From assembly GCF_003966895.1 (NCBI RefSeq), contig NZ_AP018449.1, positions 1,846,501 to 1,910,500 on the forward strand: a stretch of DNA of 64,000 bases. Direction: 5' to 3'. A program made the translations under genes and the position numbers. Position 1 is the first letter of the stretch. Each line of letters opens with the position of its first letter. A model generated the notes under the pieces. It saw only the letters and a program-made list of their open reading frames with translations. It searched no databases and was not told the DNA's origin. The stretch comes from Methylomusa anaerophila (lineage in GTDB: Bacteria > Bacillota > Negativicutes > Sporomusales > Sporomusaceae). Shown here piece after piece: positions 16,717 to 25,199 of this stretch.

Positions 16717-18480
16717 GTGGAGAAAGTCACCTTTACAGTTATGTTTGGCGGCGAGGCCGGTTACGGCGTTATGAGCGCCGGCGCTATAGTGGCCAAAGCG
16801 GCGGCGCGTAACGGCTTATGGACATTTGTGGTCAACGAGTATCCTTCATTGATTAAGGGCGGGCTGAATACCTGTCTGGTGCGTATTGGCAGCGAGTATC
16901 TTCAGGCTTATGAAGAGAAGCTGGATTTTTTGGGAGTTTTATCGCAACCGGGTTTAGATCAGAACTATGGCAAGTTAAAGCCGGGCGCATTCGTCCTGCA
17001 CGACGCCGACACCGTTAAAGTGGACGTTTCCCGCCTGCCCGCAGGCGTCCGTACGGCCGGGGTCAAGCTTACGCGGGCGGTAACCGGCGACGCCGCCAAA
17101 GTAATGGCCAACAGCGGGATGCTGGGCGCCTTCTGTGCCCTCGCCGGTTTTGACAAAGAGGCGATTATCAGTGTCATGCGGACGGAATTTACCAAAGAGC
17201 CGGTATTGAGCCGCAACCTGGAAATTTTGGAAAGCGGCTACAAAGCGGCTGCTGAATCCTTGGCCGGGGATACTAAACCTGTATTCCCGTTGCCGTTTAA
17301 TCCCGGGGGCGAACGGAAAATGCTCATTACCGGCAATGACGCCATTTCCATTGGCGCCATCAAAGCCGGTGTTAAATTTGCCGCCGGTTATCCCATGACG
17401 CCGGGAAGCGGAATTCTTACGTATATAGCTGATCATGCCGCTGATTATAACATTGTATTTAAACAAACGGAAGATGAAATTGCCGCTATCAACATGTTGA
17501 TCGGCGCCGGTTTTGCCGGTGTTAGAGCCATCGGGGCAACCAGCGGCGGCGGCTTTGCGCTGATGGGGGAAGCATTGGGCTTTGCCGCTCAGGCGGAAGT
17601 CCCGGTAGTAATAGTGAACGCCCAGCGCGGCGCACCCAGTACCGGCTTGCCGACCCGGACAGCCCAGGGCGATTTGCCGTTTGTTACTTTTGCGGCCCAG
17701 GGAGAATTTCCGCGTATCGTCGTTGCGCCCGGCGATGTGGAAGAATGTTACACCGAGACCCGCCGGGTATTCAACCTGGCGGAAAAATATCAAGTCCCGG
17801 CCATTATTCTTACCGATAAATATCTTGCCGATTCGGCGGTTGCCCACCCGTTTTTTATCCAGGATGATATTGCTGTTGACCGTGGCAAGCTGGCCGGCGA
17901 CGACTGGCTTGAGAATAATCAGCCTTACCTTCGTTATCAATTTACGGACGACGGGGTTTCCCCCCGGGCTATCCCCGGGCAAAAAGGCGGGCGCCATATC
18001 GCCACAAGCTATACCCATGGGGAAGACGGCTTTTACAGTTCCGGCAACAAGGAATACGCCGGCAGTGAGCCGGAAATCACCGCCCGCGGACTTGACAAGC
18101 AGTTTGCCAAAGTCCCCTTTATTTTAAGGGACATTCCCGGCAGCAAACTATACGGCCCGGAAGATGCCGATCTCACGGTAATTGGCTGGGGATCTACCAA
18201 GGGGCCGGTTTTGGAAGCGCTGGCCGGGGCGAACTCCCGGGGTATGAAAGTCAACTTCCTGCAGGTATTATATATGGCGCCGTTTCCGGCGGAACCGGTA
18301 GCGGCGGTTTTGGCCAAGGCCCGGCAGACCTTGCTGGTTGAAGGGAACAAGACGGCGCAGCTGGGCATGTTTATTCGCGCCAATACCGGCTACCATGTGA
18401 GCAACCGGTACTTGAAATATGACTCCCGACCCTTTGTGCCGTCGGCTATCTTGCGGAAAATTGAGGAGGTGCGTGGCTAA
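16717..18480 (+). CDS. korA: 2-oxoacid:ferredoxin oxidoreductase, fused gamma-alpha subunit
   Basis: This 587-residue subunit oxidises a 2-oxoacid with CoA to acyl-CoA, CO2 and reduced ferredoxin. The N-terminal 190 residues are the gamma domain (FGGEAGYGVMSAGAIVAKAA at the start). From about 205 the alpha pyrimidine-binding domain follows (GNDAISIGAIKAGVKFAAGY, then KQTEDEIAAINMLIGA and ATSGGGFALMGEALG). The GTG at 16717 has GGGGGG 6 bases upstream; the upstream in-frame ATG lies in the hairpin region and is not credible. It overlaps the beta gene by one base. The 2-oxoglutarate type is likely but not proven. Confidence 0.9.
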   Translation: MEKVTFTVMFGGEAGYGVMSAGAIVAKAAARNGLWTFVVNEYPSLIKGGLNTCLVRIGSEYLQAYEEKLDFLGVLSQPGLDQNYGKLKPGAFVLHDADTVKVDVSRLPAGVRTAGVKLTRAVTGDAAKVMANSGMLGAFCALAGFDKEAIISVMRTEFTKEPVLSRNLEILESGYKAAAESLAGDTKPVFPLPFNPGGERKMLITGNDAISIGAIKAGVKFAAGYPMTPGSGILTYIADHAADYNIVFKQTEDEIAAINMLIGAGFAGVRAIGATSGGGFALMGEALGFAAQAEVPVVIVNAQRGAPSTGLPTRTAQGDLPFVTFAAQGEFPRIVVAPGDVEECYTETRRVFNLAEKYQVPAIILTDKYLADSAVAHPFFIQDDIAVDRGKLAGDDWLENNQPYLRYQFTDDGVSPRAIPGQKGGRHIATSYTHGEDGFYSSGNKEYAGSEPEITARGLDKQFAKVPFILRDIPGSKLYGPEDADLTVIGWGSTKGPVLEALAGANSRGMKVNFLQVLYMAPFPAEPVAAVLAKARQTLLVEGNKTAQLGMFIRANTGYHVSNRYLKYDSRPFVPSAILRKIEEVRG

Positions 18481-19337
18481 TGCAGGACGCTAATCTGTCT
18501 TATGTACCGACCTGGTGCCCCGGCTGCGGCGATTACGGCATACTGAATGCGCTGAAAAAGACCTTTGCCAACCTGGGCTTGGATCTGGAGCAGACAGTGC
18601 TGGTTACCGGCATCGGCTGTTCCGGCAAGATCGCCCAATATGTCAATACCTACCGGATTGAGACGCTCCACGGCCGGGCATTGCCTGTAGCTACCGGCAT
18701 CAAACTGGCCAACCACAACCTTACGGTAATTGCCGAAGGCGGCGACGGCGACGGCATGGGATTAGGTATCGGCCATTTCGTGCATACCGCCCGGCGCAAC
18801 CTGGATATCAGCTATTTCATTCATAACAATCAAATTTACGGTCTTACCAAAGGGCAATCTTCACCGACAAGTGAACTGGGCGCGGTGACGAAATTTACGC
18901 CGGCTCCCCTGGGCAATGTGGAGAGGCCTGTCAACATCGCCCGACTGGCTTTAGGAGTCGGGGCAACATTTGTAGCCAGATCTTTCGCTGGGGATATGAA
19001 TCATCTGGTCAGTACCATGATGGCTGCTATCCGGCATAAAGGGTTTGCCGTGATAGATATTCTCCAGCCGTGTGTTTCTTTTAACCGTTTGAATACCTAC
19101 CAATGGTATCAGGAGCGGATCCAGTATGTTGAAAAGATGGCAGACTATGATCCTAAAAACATGGCGAAAGCAGTTGAACTGGCCGCAACCTGGGGTGAAG
19201 CCATTCCTGTGGGCATTATCTATCAGGAAGAACGCATTACGTTGGAAGAGTCCCTGCCGCAGTTAAAAACCGGTTCGCTGGTAAACCAGCCTGCAGATGG
19301 TGTGGACATTAGCCCCTTGCTGGAAGAGCTAACCTGA
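18480..19337 (+). CDS. korB: 2-oxoacid:ferredoxin oxidoreductase, beta subunit
   Basis: This 285-residue thiamine-diphosphate-binding subunit completes the enzyme encoded with korA. WCPGCGDYGILNAL near the N-terminus carries a cysteine pair for the Fe-S cluster, and GGDGDGMGLGIGHF with IHNNQIYGLTKGQ is the TPP/Mg motif (GDG...NN). Its ATG overlaps the korA stop (TAATG), so translation is coupled. It belongs to the short (about 285 aa) KorB/PorB type with one cluster. Confidence 0.92.
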   Translation: MQDANLSYVPTWCPGCGDYGILNALKKTFANLGLDLEQTVLVTGIGCSGKIAQYVNTYRIETLHGRALPVATGIKLANHNLTVIAEGGDGDGMGLGIGHFVHTARRNLDISYFIHNNQIYGLTKGQSSPTSELGAVTKFTPAPLGNVERPVNIARLALGVGATFVARSFAGDMNHLVSTMMAAIRHKGFAVIDILQPCVSFNRLNTYQWYQERIQYVEKMADYDPKNMAKAVELAATWGEAIPVGIIYQEERITLEESLPQLKTGSLVNQPADGVDISPLLEELT

Positions 19338-19346
19338 ATTTGTAAC

Positions 19347-19375
19347 TTTACAACCGGTAGCGAATAGTGTAGAAT
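19347..19375 (+). promoter_or_regulatory. Promoter of serS
   Basis: TTTACA (19347-19352) and TAGAAT (19370-19375) are separated by 17 bases and lie about 40 bases before the T-box leader, the expected place for its vegetative promoter. Confidence 0.65.
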
Positions 19376-19411
19376 TATAAGTCATAAACTATATATAAAC
19401 TGGTTTTTCAA

Positions 19412-19640
19412 ATGCAATGACAGGGAAGCGCCTATGGGCAAGTTCACAGAGAGCCGGCGGCTGGTGGAAGCCGGTAATGCTTATATGCTTTCCACCCTGC
19501 GAGCAGACGGTGATGAACCGTACGGTCACGTCCGTTAAAGCGTGTCAAGTGGATTGTGCTACTTACCGGTACGATCAACAAGGGTGGCAACGCGGGAATT
19601 TACTCTCGTCCCTAGCCCAGGGATGAGAGTTTTATTTTTT
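19412..19640 (+). promoter_or_regulatory. T-box leader of serS
   Basis: The leader senses uncharged tRNA and controls transcription of serS. The T-box sequence AGGGTGGCAACGCGGG is at 19581-19596, followed by a terminator stem (19603-19613 with about 19619-19629) and a T-run. Stem I lies at about 19415-19515 with the GAGAG-like bulge. A likely specifier is TCC (Ser) at 19491-19493, followed by A, which agrees with the downstream gene; the specifier assignment was made by eye. Confidence 0.92.
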
Positions 19641-19666
19641 AGAGGTGGTTATTTGCTTTAAGTAGG

Positions 19667-19786
19667 GAACTGATTATAAACCGCCATCTGCGTCGTTGCT
19701 TCTGCGGTCCTCACTCCAGCGTACCCCCAGTACGCTTGCGTTCCGGTCCTCGTCGCGCCTAGCATATGACGATTTCTAATCAGTTC
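19667..19786. repeat. MITE-like palindromic element
   Basis: This 120-bp element is bounded by GAACTGATTA (19667-19676) and TAATCAGTTC (19777-19786). The interior holds GTACCCCCAGTAC-type palindromes. About 57 bases of its left half recur in inverted orientation at 32642-32699, so it is an interspersed repeat of this genome. No coding capacity. Confidence 0.7.
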
Positions 19787-19807
19787 GAGGCATTTGATGA
19801 CCTGAAT
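19783..19807 (+). repeat. 25-base repeat shared with 35545-35569
   Basis: GTTCGAGGCATTTGAT followed by nine more bases is found here and again at 35545-35569 with two mismatches. It directly follows a palindromic element in both places, so it may be part of a larger mobile repeat. Confidence 0.6.
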
Positions 19808-19818
19808 GAGTTACTTTT

Positions 19819-19863
19819 CGAGGCTGTTGAAAATACACATCTAAACATTTTACAACAGCCTCG
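19819..19863 (+). repeat. Hairpin before serS
   Basis: CGAGGCTGTTG (19819-19829) pairs with CAACAGCCTCG (19853-19863). The loop is 23 bases and the tail is only weakly T-rich. It lies after the T-box terminator and before the serS ribosome site; its role is unclear. Confidence 0.55.
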
Positions 19864-19912
19864 TTTAAATAATTTGTGTGTCTTTTAAGACCATCTGAGG
19901 AGGAAGAACAAG

Positions 19913-21181
19913 ATGCTTGATATTAAATTTGTCAGGGATAACCCTGAGAAGGTGGAGCAGGCTCTCAAAAACCGGGGCGGCGGCGCGGGCCTGGGGGATT
20001 TTTTGGCTCTGGAAAAGGAACGCCGGGAGCTTTTAAGTGAAGTGGAAATACTAAAAAGCAAACGTAATGCGGTATCCCAGGAAATCAGCCAGTTGAAAAA
20101 GGCCGGGCAAGATGCCGGCGGCATGATTGCTGAGATGCGTACAGTTGGGGACAAAATCGGTCAGATGGACGCAAAAGTGAAGGAAGTGGAAACATCCCTG
20201 CAGGATATCCTGCTCCGCCTGCCCAACGTGCCTCATCCTTCCGTACCGGTGGGCAAAGACGAACATGACAACAAGGAGGTGCGCTGCTGGGGCAGTCCCC
20301 GGGAATTTGCCAAGGAACCTCTGCCCCACTGGGAAATAGGCGAGAAACTGGGCATACTTGACTTTGAACGGGGCGGCAAGGTAACCGGCGCCCGGTTCAC
20401 CTTCTACAAAGGCCTGGGCGCCCGTCTGGAACGGTCTCTCATAAATTTTATGATGGACCTTCATAGCCGGGAACACGGCTATACCGAACTCTTTCCCCCC
20501 TTTATCGTGAATGAGGCCAGCATGATTGGCACCGGACAATTGCCCAAGTTTGCGGAAGATATGTTCAAACTGGAAGGCCTCGATTATTATCTCATTCCGA
20601 CAGCGGAAGTGCCTGTTACCAACCTTCATCGTCAGGAAATACTGGATGCCAAGGATCTGCCGCTATATTATGCCGCCTATAGCGCCTGTTTTCGGGCCGA
20701 GGCCGGCGCGGCCGGGCGGGACACCCGCGGCCTTATCCGGCAGCATCAGTTTAACAAGATTGAACTGGTAAAATTCTCTTTGCCGGAAGAATCCTACAAC
20801 GAACTGGAAAAACTGACCGGCAATGCCGAGCGGGTGTTGCAGATCCTGGACCTGCCGTATCGGACCATGCTGTTGTGCACAGGGGATATGAGCGTATCTT
20901 CCGCCAAGACGTATGACCTGGAGGTATGGCTGCCCAGCTTCAACCTGTACCGGGAAATTTCGTCCTGTTCTAACTTTGAGGATTACCAGGCGCGTCGCGC
21001 CGATATCCGTTTCCGGCGGGAACCCAAGGGCAAACCGGAATACGTTCATACCCTGAATGGTTCCGGGCTGGCTATTGGCCGGACGGTTGCCGCCATTTTG
21101 GAAAACTATCAGCAGGAAGACGGTACCGTGGCCGTGCCGAAGGCTCTGCGGCCGTATATGGGAATTGAGGTAATAAAGTGA
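19913..21181 (+). CDS. serS: Seryl-tRNA synthetase
   Basis: This class II aminoacyl-tRNA synthetase charges tRNA-Ser, and also tRNA-Sec, which is encoded in this window at 41256. The length of 422 residues is typical. An N-terminal coiled-coil arm (about 27-100) binds the tRNA long arm. Motif 2 appears as [21 protein letters not shown] and motif 3 as [19 protein letters not shown]. The start ATG follows GAGGAGGA. Expression is controlled by the T-box upstream. Confidence 0.97.
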   Translation: MLDIKFVRDNPEKVEQALKNRGGGAGLGDFLALEKERRELLSEVEILKSKRNAVSQEISQLKKAGQDAGGMIAEMRTVGDKIGQMDAKVKEVETSLQDILLRLPNVPHPSVPVGKDEHDNKEVRCWGSPREFAKEPLPHWEIGEKLGILDFERGGKVTGARFTFYKGLGARLERSLINFMMDLHSREHGYTELFPPFIVNEASMIGTGQLPKFAEDMFKLEGLDYYLIPTAEVPVTNLHRQEILDAKDLPLYYAAYSACFRAEAGAAGRDTRGLIRQHQFNKIELVKFSLPEESYNELEKLTGNAERVLQILDLPYRTMLLCTGDMSVSSAKTYDLEVWLPSFNLYREISSCSNFEDYQARRADIRFRREPKGKPEYVHTLNGSGLAIGRTVAAILENYQQEDGTVAVPKALRPYMGIEVIK

Positions 21182-21187
21182 ATAAAA

Positions 21188-21228
21188 AAAGATGGACTCA
21201 TGGCTAAGACAGCCATGAGTCCATCTTT
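21188..21228 (-). terminator. Terminator between serS and the peptidase gene
   Basis: An 18-bp stem (21188-21205 with 21211-21228) has a run of T on the minus strand and a weaker one on the plus strand. It probably ends both convergent genes. Confidence 0.85.
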
Positions 21229-21263
21229 ACTTTCTGCCGGTTCGAAAACCTCGGCGTTTTTTT

Positions 21264-22757
21264 TTACCGGCGTGGTTTACTTGTTTTTTCCGGCGGCCAG
21301 TCCAAAGACGCCTCATAGATTTTATGATTTTTGCCAATTACAATAAACCGGTACTTCCCCGCCGGGTTTTCGGCATTAAATCTTATAAAGTCATTGTTGA
21401 CAGGGAGAAATTCTTCTTTTCCGTCCGGCTTTTGCATGACAATGCACCGCAAATTATCAGAACCCAATGCCAGGGGTGAGTTAGCGGTATTAATCTGAAA
21501 AATCCGATACAAACCATCCTTGTCTTCCCGGACCGAACCGAATGGCGCAACTTGGGCCGGGATACGCTGGAGGGCGGGGCCTGGTACATTGCCGGGAGTT
21601 ATTACATAGACAGCCTTGGTCCAGGCTTTTTCAAACTCGTCCGCCAGATACTCGCGGTAGACACTGTTGTTGTCCGGAGCGGCAGGGTCATTAACCAGTA
21701 CATATTCTTTGCCGTCTTTTTGCATAAAGCCGCGTACTACCAGTACATGCCCGGGAGTTGATTTAATTGGCGCGTTGTGGAGTACCGGGTAGCTTGTCGG
21801 TACATTTTCACTGTTACGGTAGCTGACAGCGGCAATGACCGGGTGGCCTTGGGCAATTTCCCGCTTAAGATCACTGAGGGAATTGAAAAAGTCTACGTAA
21901 GCTGTAAGCCCGTTGCTTGCCGCGTAAGCAGTATTAAAGGGCCAGTTTCCGAACATATCGCCAACGTGATCCATTACTCCCCAGGCGGTTTCTTCGGGAG
22001 TTTTTTCAATGCCGTAATACCGCATTACCATCGCCAGACTGGTCGGACTGCACATCCGGGCGGCAATATTGGGATCACGCACTGTCTGTGAATACGTAGG
22101 CACGGCTAAATCCTTGGTCAGTTGGGCATAGTCGGACAGGGCCGGGGTTGGGGGATAGACTTTCGGAATGTTTTGCCCGTCACGGATGGAAACCGCCACC
22201 TGCCGTACGGCAGGAGTTACCTGGGGATTATTGCTGTACAATGTTAAGCGGTAGCGGAACGCCGTCGCTTTTTTCCCGTTTTTGATTGTTAGTGTATCTG
22301 TTTCCATGGAGATGTACGGATGTTTAGGGTTGGTAGCGGCCGAGCCGGTTTCTACCGATGTGCTCCAAGTGCCCCAGGAAAACCATTCCGACCATGCGTT
22401 GTCAACAAGGACCTGTCCTTCGATGGTGACGGCCGTTCCGTCAGGTGTGGTGGAATTCCAGGATATGATCATCTCTTGAAAGGGAGCTGTCGCCACCGGT
22501 ATTGATGTGTACGTTCCGGCAGATATGTATTTACCGCCGGCCTGGGCCAGTTCCACCGCGCCTTGCCCCGTTTGGCCGGGGACCGTGCCTTCCATAGAGC
22601 CGCCGGCGAAATCCGCAGCAGTGGAGTGAAGCAGCAGATTTCCTGTTAAGACCAAGCTGTTCTCCGCCGCCGCCAAAGATGCGATGAAGAGAAGTAGTAC
22701 GAGCGAAAACAGAATTACCAAATGGATAAGGTAATTCTTGTTTATGAATAATTTCAT
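21264..22757 (-). CDS. Secreted C39-like cysteine peptidase
   Basis: This 497-residue exported protein has an N-terminal signal peptide (about 1-31, ending SLAAA), a beta-rich domain of about 180 residues, and a Peptidase_C39-like domain (about 215-370). Catalytic candidates are Cys in ARMCSPTSLAMVMRYYG, His in TPGHVLVVRGF and Asp in VLVNDPAAP. A C-terminal beta domain of about 120 residues follows. It probably acts at the cell wall or outside. It is a single gene with no export ABC transporter nearby, so it is not a bacteriocin-leader peptidase. Confidence 0.85.
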   Translation of the reverse strand: MKLFINKNYLIHLVILFSLVLLLFIASLAAAENSLVLTGNLLLHSTAADFAGGSMEGTVPGQTGQGAVELAQAGGKYISAGTYTSIPVATAPFQEMIISWNSTTPDGTAVTIEGQVLVDNAWSEWFSWGTWSTSVETGSAATNPKHPYISMETDTLTIKNGKKATAFRYRLTLYSNNPQVTPAVRQVAVSIRDGQNIPKVYPPTPALSDYAQLTKDLAVPTYSQTVRDPNIAARMCSPTSLAMVMRYYGIEKTPEETAWGVMDHVGDMFGNWPFNTAYAASNGLTAYVDFFNSLSDLKREIAQGHPVIAAVSYRNSENVPTSYPVLHNAPIKSTPGHVLVVRGFMQKDGKEYVLVNDPAAPDNNSVYREYLADEFEKAWTKAVYVITPGNVPGPALQRIPAQVAPFGSVREDKDGLYRIFQINTANSPLALGSDNLRCIVMQKPDGKEEFLPVNNDFIRFNAENPAGKYRFIVIGKNHKIYEASLDWPPEKTSKPRR

Positions 22758-22933
22758 CTAAGCCGTCCTCCTAACTATTCCCATTAAGTCGTTACGCATA
22801 TGGAATTCTGTATTGTCGCTAAAAATCCTACTTCGTAACTGAAAATTAATACCACTTAGGCGAAATTAGAAACAAAACGGTAATTGCAGGAAAACCCATG
22901 ACTTGGATTGATTTTGATTCCAATTCATGGGCT

Positions 22934-23428
22934 TTAATAATTTCCGGAACGTAACACATTACGCAGCATCGTGTGGAATTGATGACAGTCCCCTTCGATA
23001 TAATCTTCCGGGATATCTAGCATGACAATATCGGGATAACGGTGCTGGAGTTCCGGCATGAGGGTACGAAACAAATGTCCCGTTACTCCGGTCAAAGAGC
23101 AAGTCGGACTGCCCCTGATGCCTAGGAGCAGACTAACGGTGCAGCCCACAGCCCGGAACCCGTCTAAATCCCTTAACACTCGCTGCGCCGCTTCCCGGCA
23201 CACAGCATCATATTCCGGCGTGTTATAATCCTCATATGTTTGCGGCTTCCGCTTCATTCCCGCATGAATGAGCTCAGGGCAGGGGAGCTGGTAAATACCT
23301 AAACTCCATTCCGACAGCACCGTAATCAAAGAGTGGAAAGCCCCGCCTGCTCTCGCCAGCGGGGACACCACACTGTTTTGGTTTAAGACACAATGGCTTA
23401 CCAGAGCCAGCTTATTTTTGCGCTGCAT
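22934..23428 (-). CDS. TudS-related (CD3072-type, DUF523-like) putative desulfidase
   Basis: This 164-residue protein belongs with the DUF523/TudS group of Fe-S desulfidases. Three conserved cysteines that would bind the cluster are visible: Cys13 (SHCVLNQNS), Cys50 (LPCPELIHAG) and Cys110 (RGSPTCS). Its start overlaps the end of the upstream ECF transporter gene by 17 bases, the same pairing as C. difficile CD3073-CD3072. It probably removes sulfur from an imported thiolated compound. Confidence 0.82.
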   Translation of the reverse strand: MQRKNKLALVSHCVLNQNSVVSPLARAGGAFHSLITVLSEWSLGIYQLPCPELIHAGMKRKPQTYEDYNTPEYDAVCREAAQRVLRDLDGFRAVGCTVSLLLGIRGSPTCSLTGVTGHLFRTLMPELQHRYPDIVMLDIPEDYIEGDCHQFHTMLRNVLRSGNY

Positions 23429-23996
23429 AACGCTTCACCAGGGGATTGGTACTTTTCGTCAGCATGTTTTTCGGCATTTGGCGCACAATTGCCGCCACTA
23501 ATAAAGCACAGGAAATTTTGTCAATGAGGTTGCCGGTGATCCGGGGGATAAACGCGGCTGTAAATACTTTCTGGCCTGTTTTCACGAGCCATAAGAAAAT
23601 AAGATCTGTGCCGCCGCCGGTCAAGCCACCATAAATCCAAACTGCAATAGGCGTACCGATAAGCGGTGCAACTACCGCCAGGAGCAAGCCGGTCAATAGG
23701 GCGGTAAGCCAGTTAAAGTTATAACGCTGAGCAATCAAACCGACAATCACGCCGATAGCGAAATTAACTATGGCAAAGGGGATATCTTTCGGATTGGTGA
23801 GCATGCCTTGAATAATATTCGTTAAAAGTCCGATAGCGCCGCCGAAGACAGGACCAAATAATACCGCACCTAATAGGGTGCCAAAAGTATCCAGAAAGAT
23901 GAGGGGGATTTTGAGTGTTTGCGCGATTGTTCCCAGCACCAGATTGACTGCGATGCAAATACCGCTAAAAATCATGGGAAAAGAGTTGTATTGCAC
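23412..23996 (-). CDS. ECF transporter S component (CD3073-type)
   Basis: This is a membrane substrate-binding subunit of an energy-coupling-factor importer, about 194 residues and five or six hydrophobic helices (for example LGTLLGAVLFGPVFGGAIGL and LTGLLLAVVAPLIGTPIAVW). The GTG at 23996 is preferred over the ATG at 24047 because GAGGTGA lies 5 bases upstream. The energising EcfA/T subunits are not nearby, as for group II S components that share a common module. Its substrate is unknown but is likely that of the coupled desulfidase. Confidence 0.85.
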   Translation of the reverse strand: MQYNSFPMIFSGICIAVNLVLGTIAQTLKIPLIFLDTFGTLLGAVLFGPVFGGAIGLLTNIIQGMLTNPKDIPFAIVNFAIGVIVGLIAQRYNFNWLTALLTGLLLAVVAPLIGTPIAVWIYGGLTGGGTDLIFLWLVKTGQKVFTAAFIPRITGNLIDKISCALLVAAIVRQMPKNMLTKSTNPLVKRYAAQK

Positions 23997-24185
23997 TTGA
24001 ATCACCTCGGCAAATTTGTATATGTCGCATAAAAGAAAATTCTTCAACGCGTTCCATATAGTTTGACCTGTATACAGTTTTTTAAAAAGCGCATAGCCGT
24101 CTTTACCTTATTGGATAGATTATTTCTATATTATATTAAAATATATTCTATAATACTTGGCGAACTCCTGTTAGAGGTGAAAAAG

Positions 24186-24263
24186 ATGAATAATAAAGGG
24201 ATTTATTGTTCCGAAAGTCAGCAAAACCATTTTCTGATGATGGGAAAATTAAGCAAAAAATAA
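24186..24263 (+). CDS. Possible 25-residue peptide
   Basis: A short frame (MNNKGIYCSESQQNH and on) has a good ribosome site, AGAGGTGA, 5 bases before its ATG. There is no homology clue. It lies alone between the ECF gene and nudC and may be a leader peptide or a chance frame. Confidence 0.35.
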   Translation: MNNKGIYCSESQQNHFLMMGKLSKK

Positions 24264-24345
24264 GAATTCCCTGATAACATGATGTGGCTATTTTATGATA
24301 TTATGATATAAAGAATGGATTCTCAATATAAGGTGGGTAGACACA

Positions 24346-25143
24346 ATGGATTTTAAAGTATCTGAATATGCCTGTGAGAATGCCTACTGGTTTTTATTTT
24401 ACAATGATGAATTGTTAGTTGAAGATAATGCCGGTATCATAAATATACCGTTACTGTGCGATACCGGGACTTTGAACCTTGAACTGGCCGATGCCCAGTA
24501 TATAGGTTCATTAGCGGGACATAAATGTTATGCGGTTAATTTGCGCAGCCGAAACATACCGCCGGGATTTTCTTTCAAAAGAATAAGGCAGCTATATGGC
24601 CAACAGGCGGATTTATATTTCTGGTTTACGGCGCGCGCATTTCATATTATAAACTGGTTAAAAAACAACAGATTTTGTGGTTGCTGCGGCAGTAAAATGC
24701 ATGGGTCGTCCCAGGGCCTTGCCGTGCGGTGCCCGCATTGCAGCCATATTGTTTATCCCCGCATTTCCCCGGCCATTATCGTCGCCGTCCTAAAAGACGA
24801 TAAGATTCTTCTGGCCCGTTCAACCAAATATGCAAGCATGTATAGTGTCATCGCGGGATTTGTTGAACCGGGAGAAACACTCGAAGAATGTGTAAAAAGG
24901 GAACTGAAGGAAGAGGTCGGAATTGAGGTGACAAATATCAGATATTTTGGCAATCAACCATGGCCGTTTCCCGACTCCCTGATGATTGCATTTACAGCGC
25001 AGTATGCGAGGGGAAAAATAACCGTTGATAATGATGAGATTGTAGATGCCGGCTGGTTCTCTGCCCATGATCTTCCTGACATTCCGTCCCCAGGCGTTAT
25101 CGCGAGGCAGTTAATTGACTGGTTCGTTGCGCGTTGCGCATAG
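24346..25143 (+). CDS. nudC: NAD(H) pyrophosphatase, NudC-type
   Basis: This 265-residue Nudix hydrolase cleaves NAD(H), and in relatives removes NAD caps from RNA. A zinc ribbon (FCGCCGSKM and CPHCSHIVYP, about 107-130) precedes the Nudix box GFVEPGETLEECVKRELKEE (about 167-190). The NudC signature follows as NQPWPFPDSLMIAF (SQPWPFPxS type). Its start has AAGGTGG upstream. It is monocistronic. Confidence 0.93.
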   Translation: MDFKVSEYACENAYWFLFYNDELLVEDNAGIINIPLLCDTGTLNLELADAQYIGSLAGHKCYAVNLRSRNIPPGFSFKRIRQLYGQQADLYFWFTARAFHIINWLKNNRFCGCCGSKMHGSSQGLAVRCPHCSHIVYPRISPAIIVAVLKDDKILLARSTKYASMYSVIAGFVEPGETLEECVKRELKEEVGIEVTNIRYFGNQPWPFPDSLMIAFTAQYARGKITVDNDEIVDAGWFSAHDLPDIPSPGVIARQLIDWFVARCA

Positions 25144-25199
25144 ATAAAATAAGCCCCTTTGGCGAAAACTCTTTAAAAGGGCAAGGAGCGTGAATAGGG

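Noticed and set aside
16975..18018. 347-codon minus-strand frame opposite korA
   Set aside because: It is a shadow of a GC-rich gene with clear enzyme motifs on the plus strand; the antisense protein has no recognisable domain.
19417..19626. 69-codon frame in the serS leader
   Set aside because: It lies wholly within the T-box RNA.
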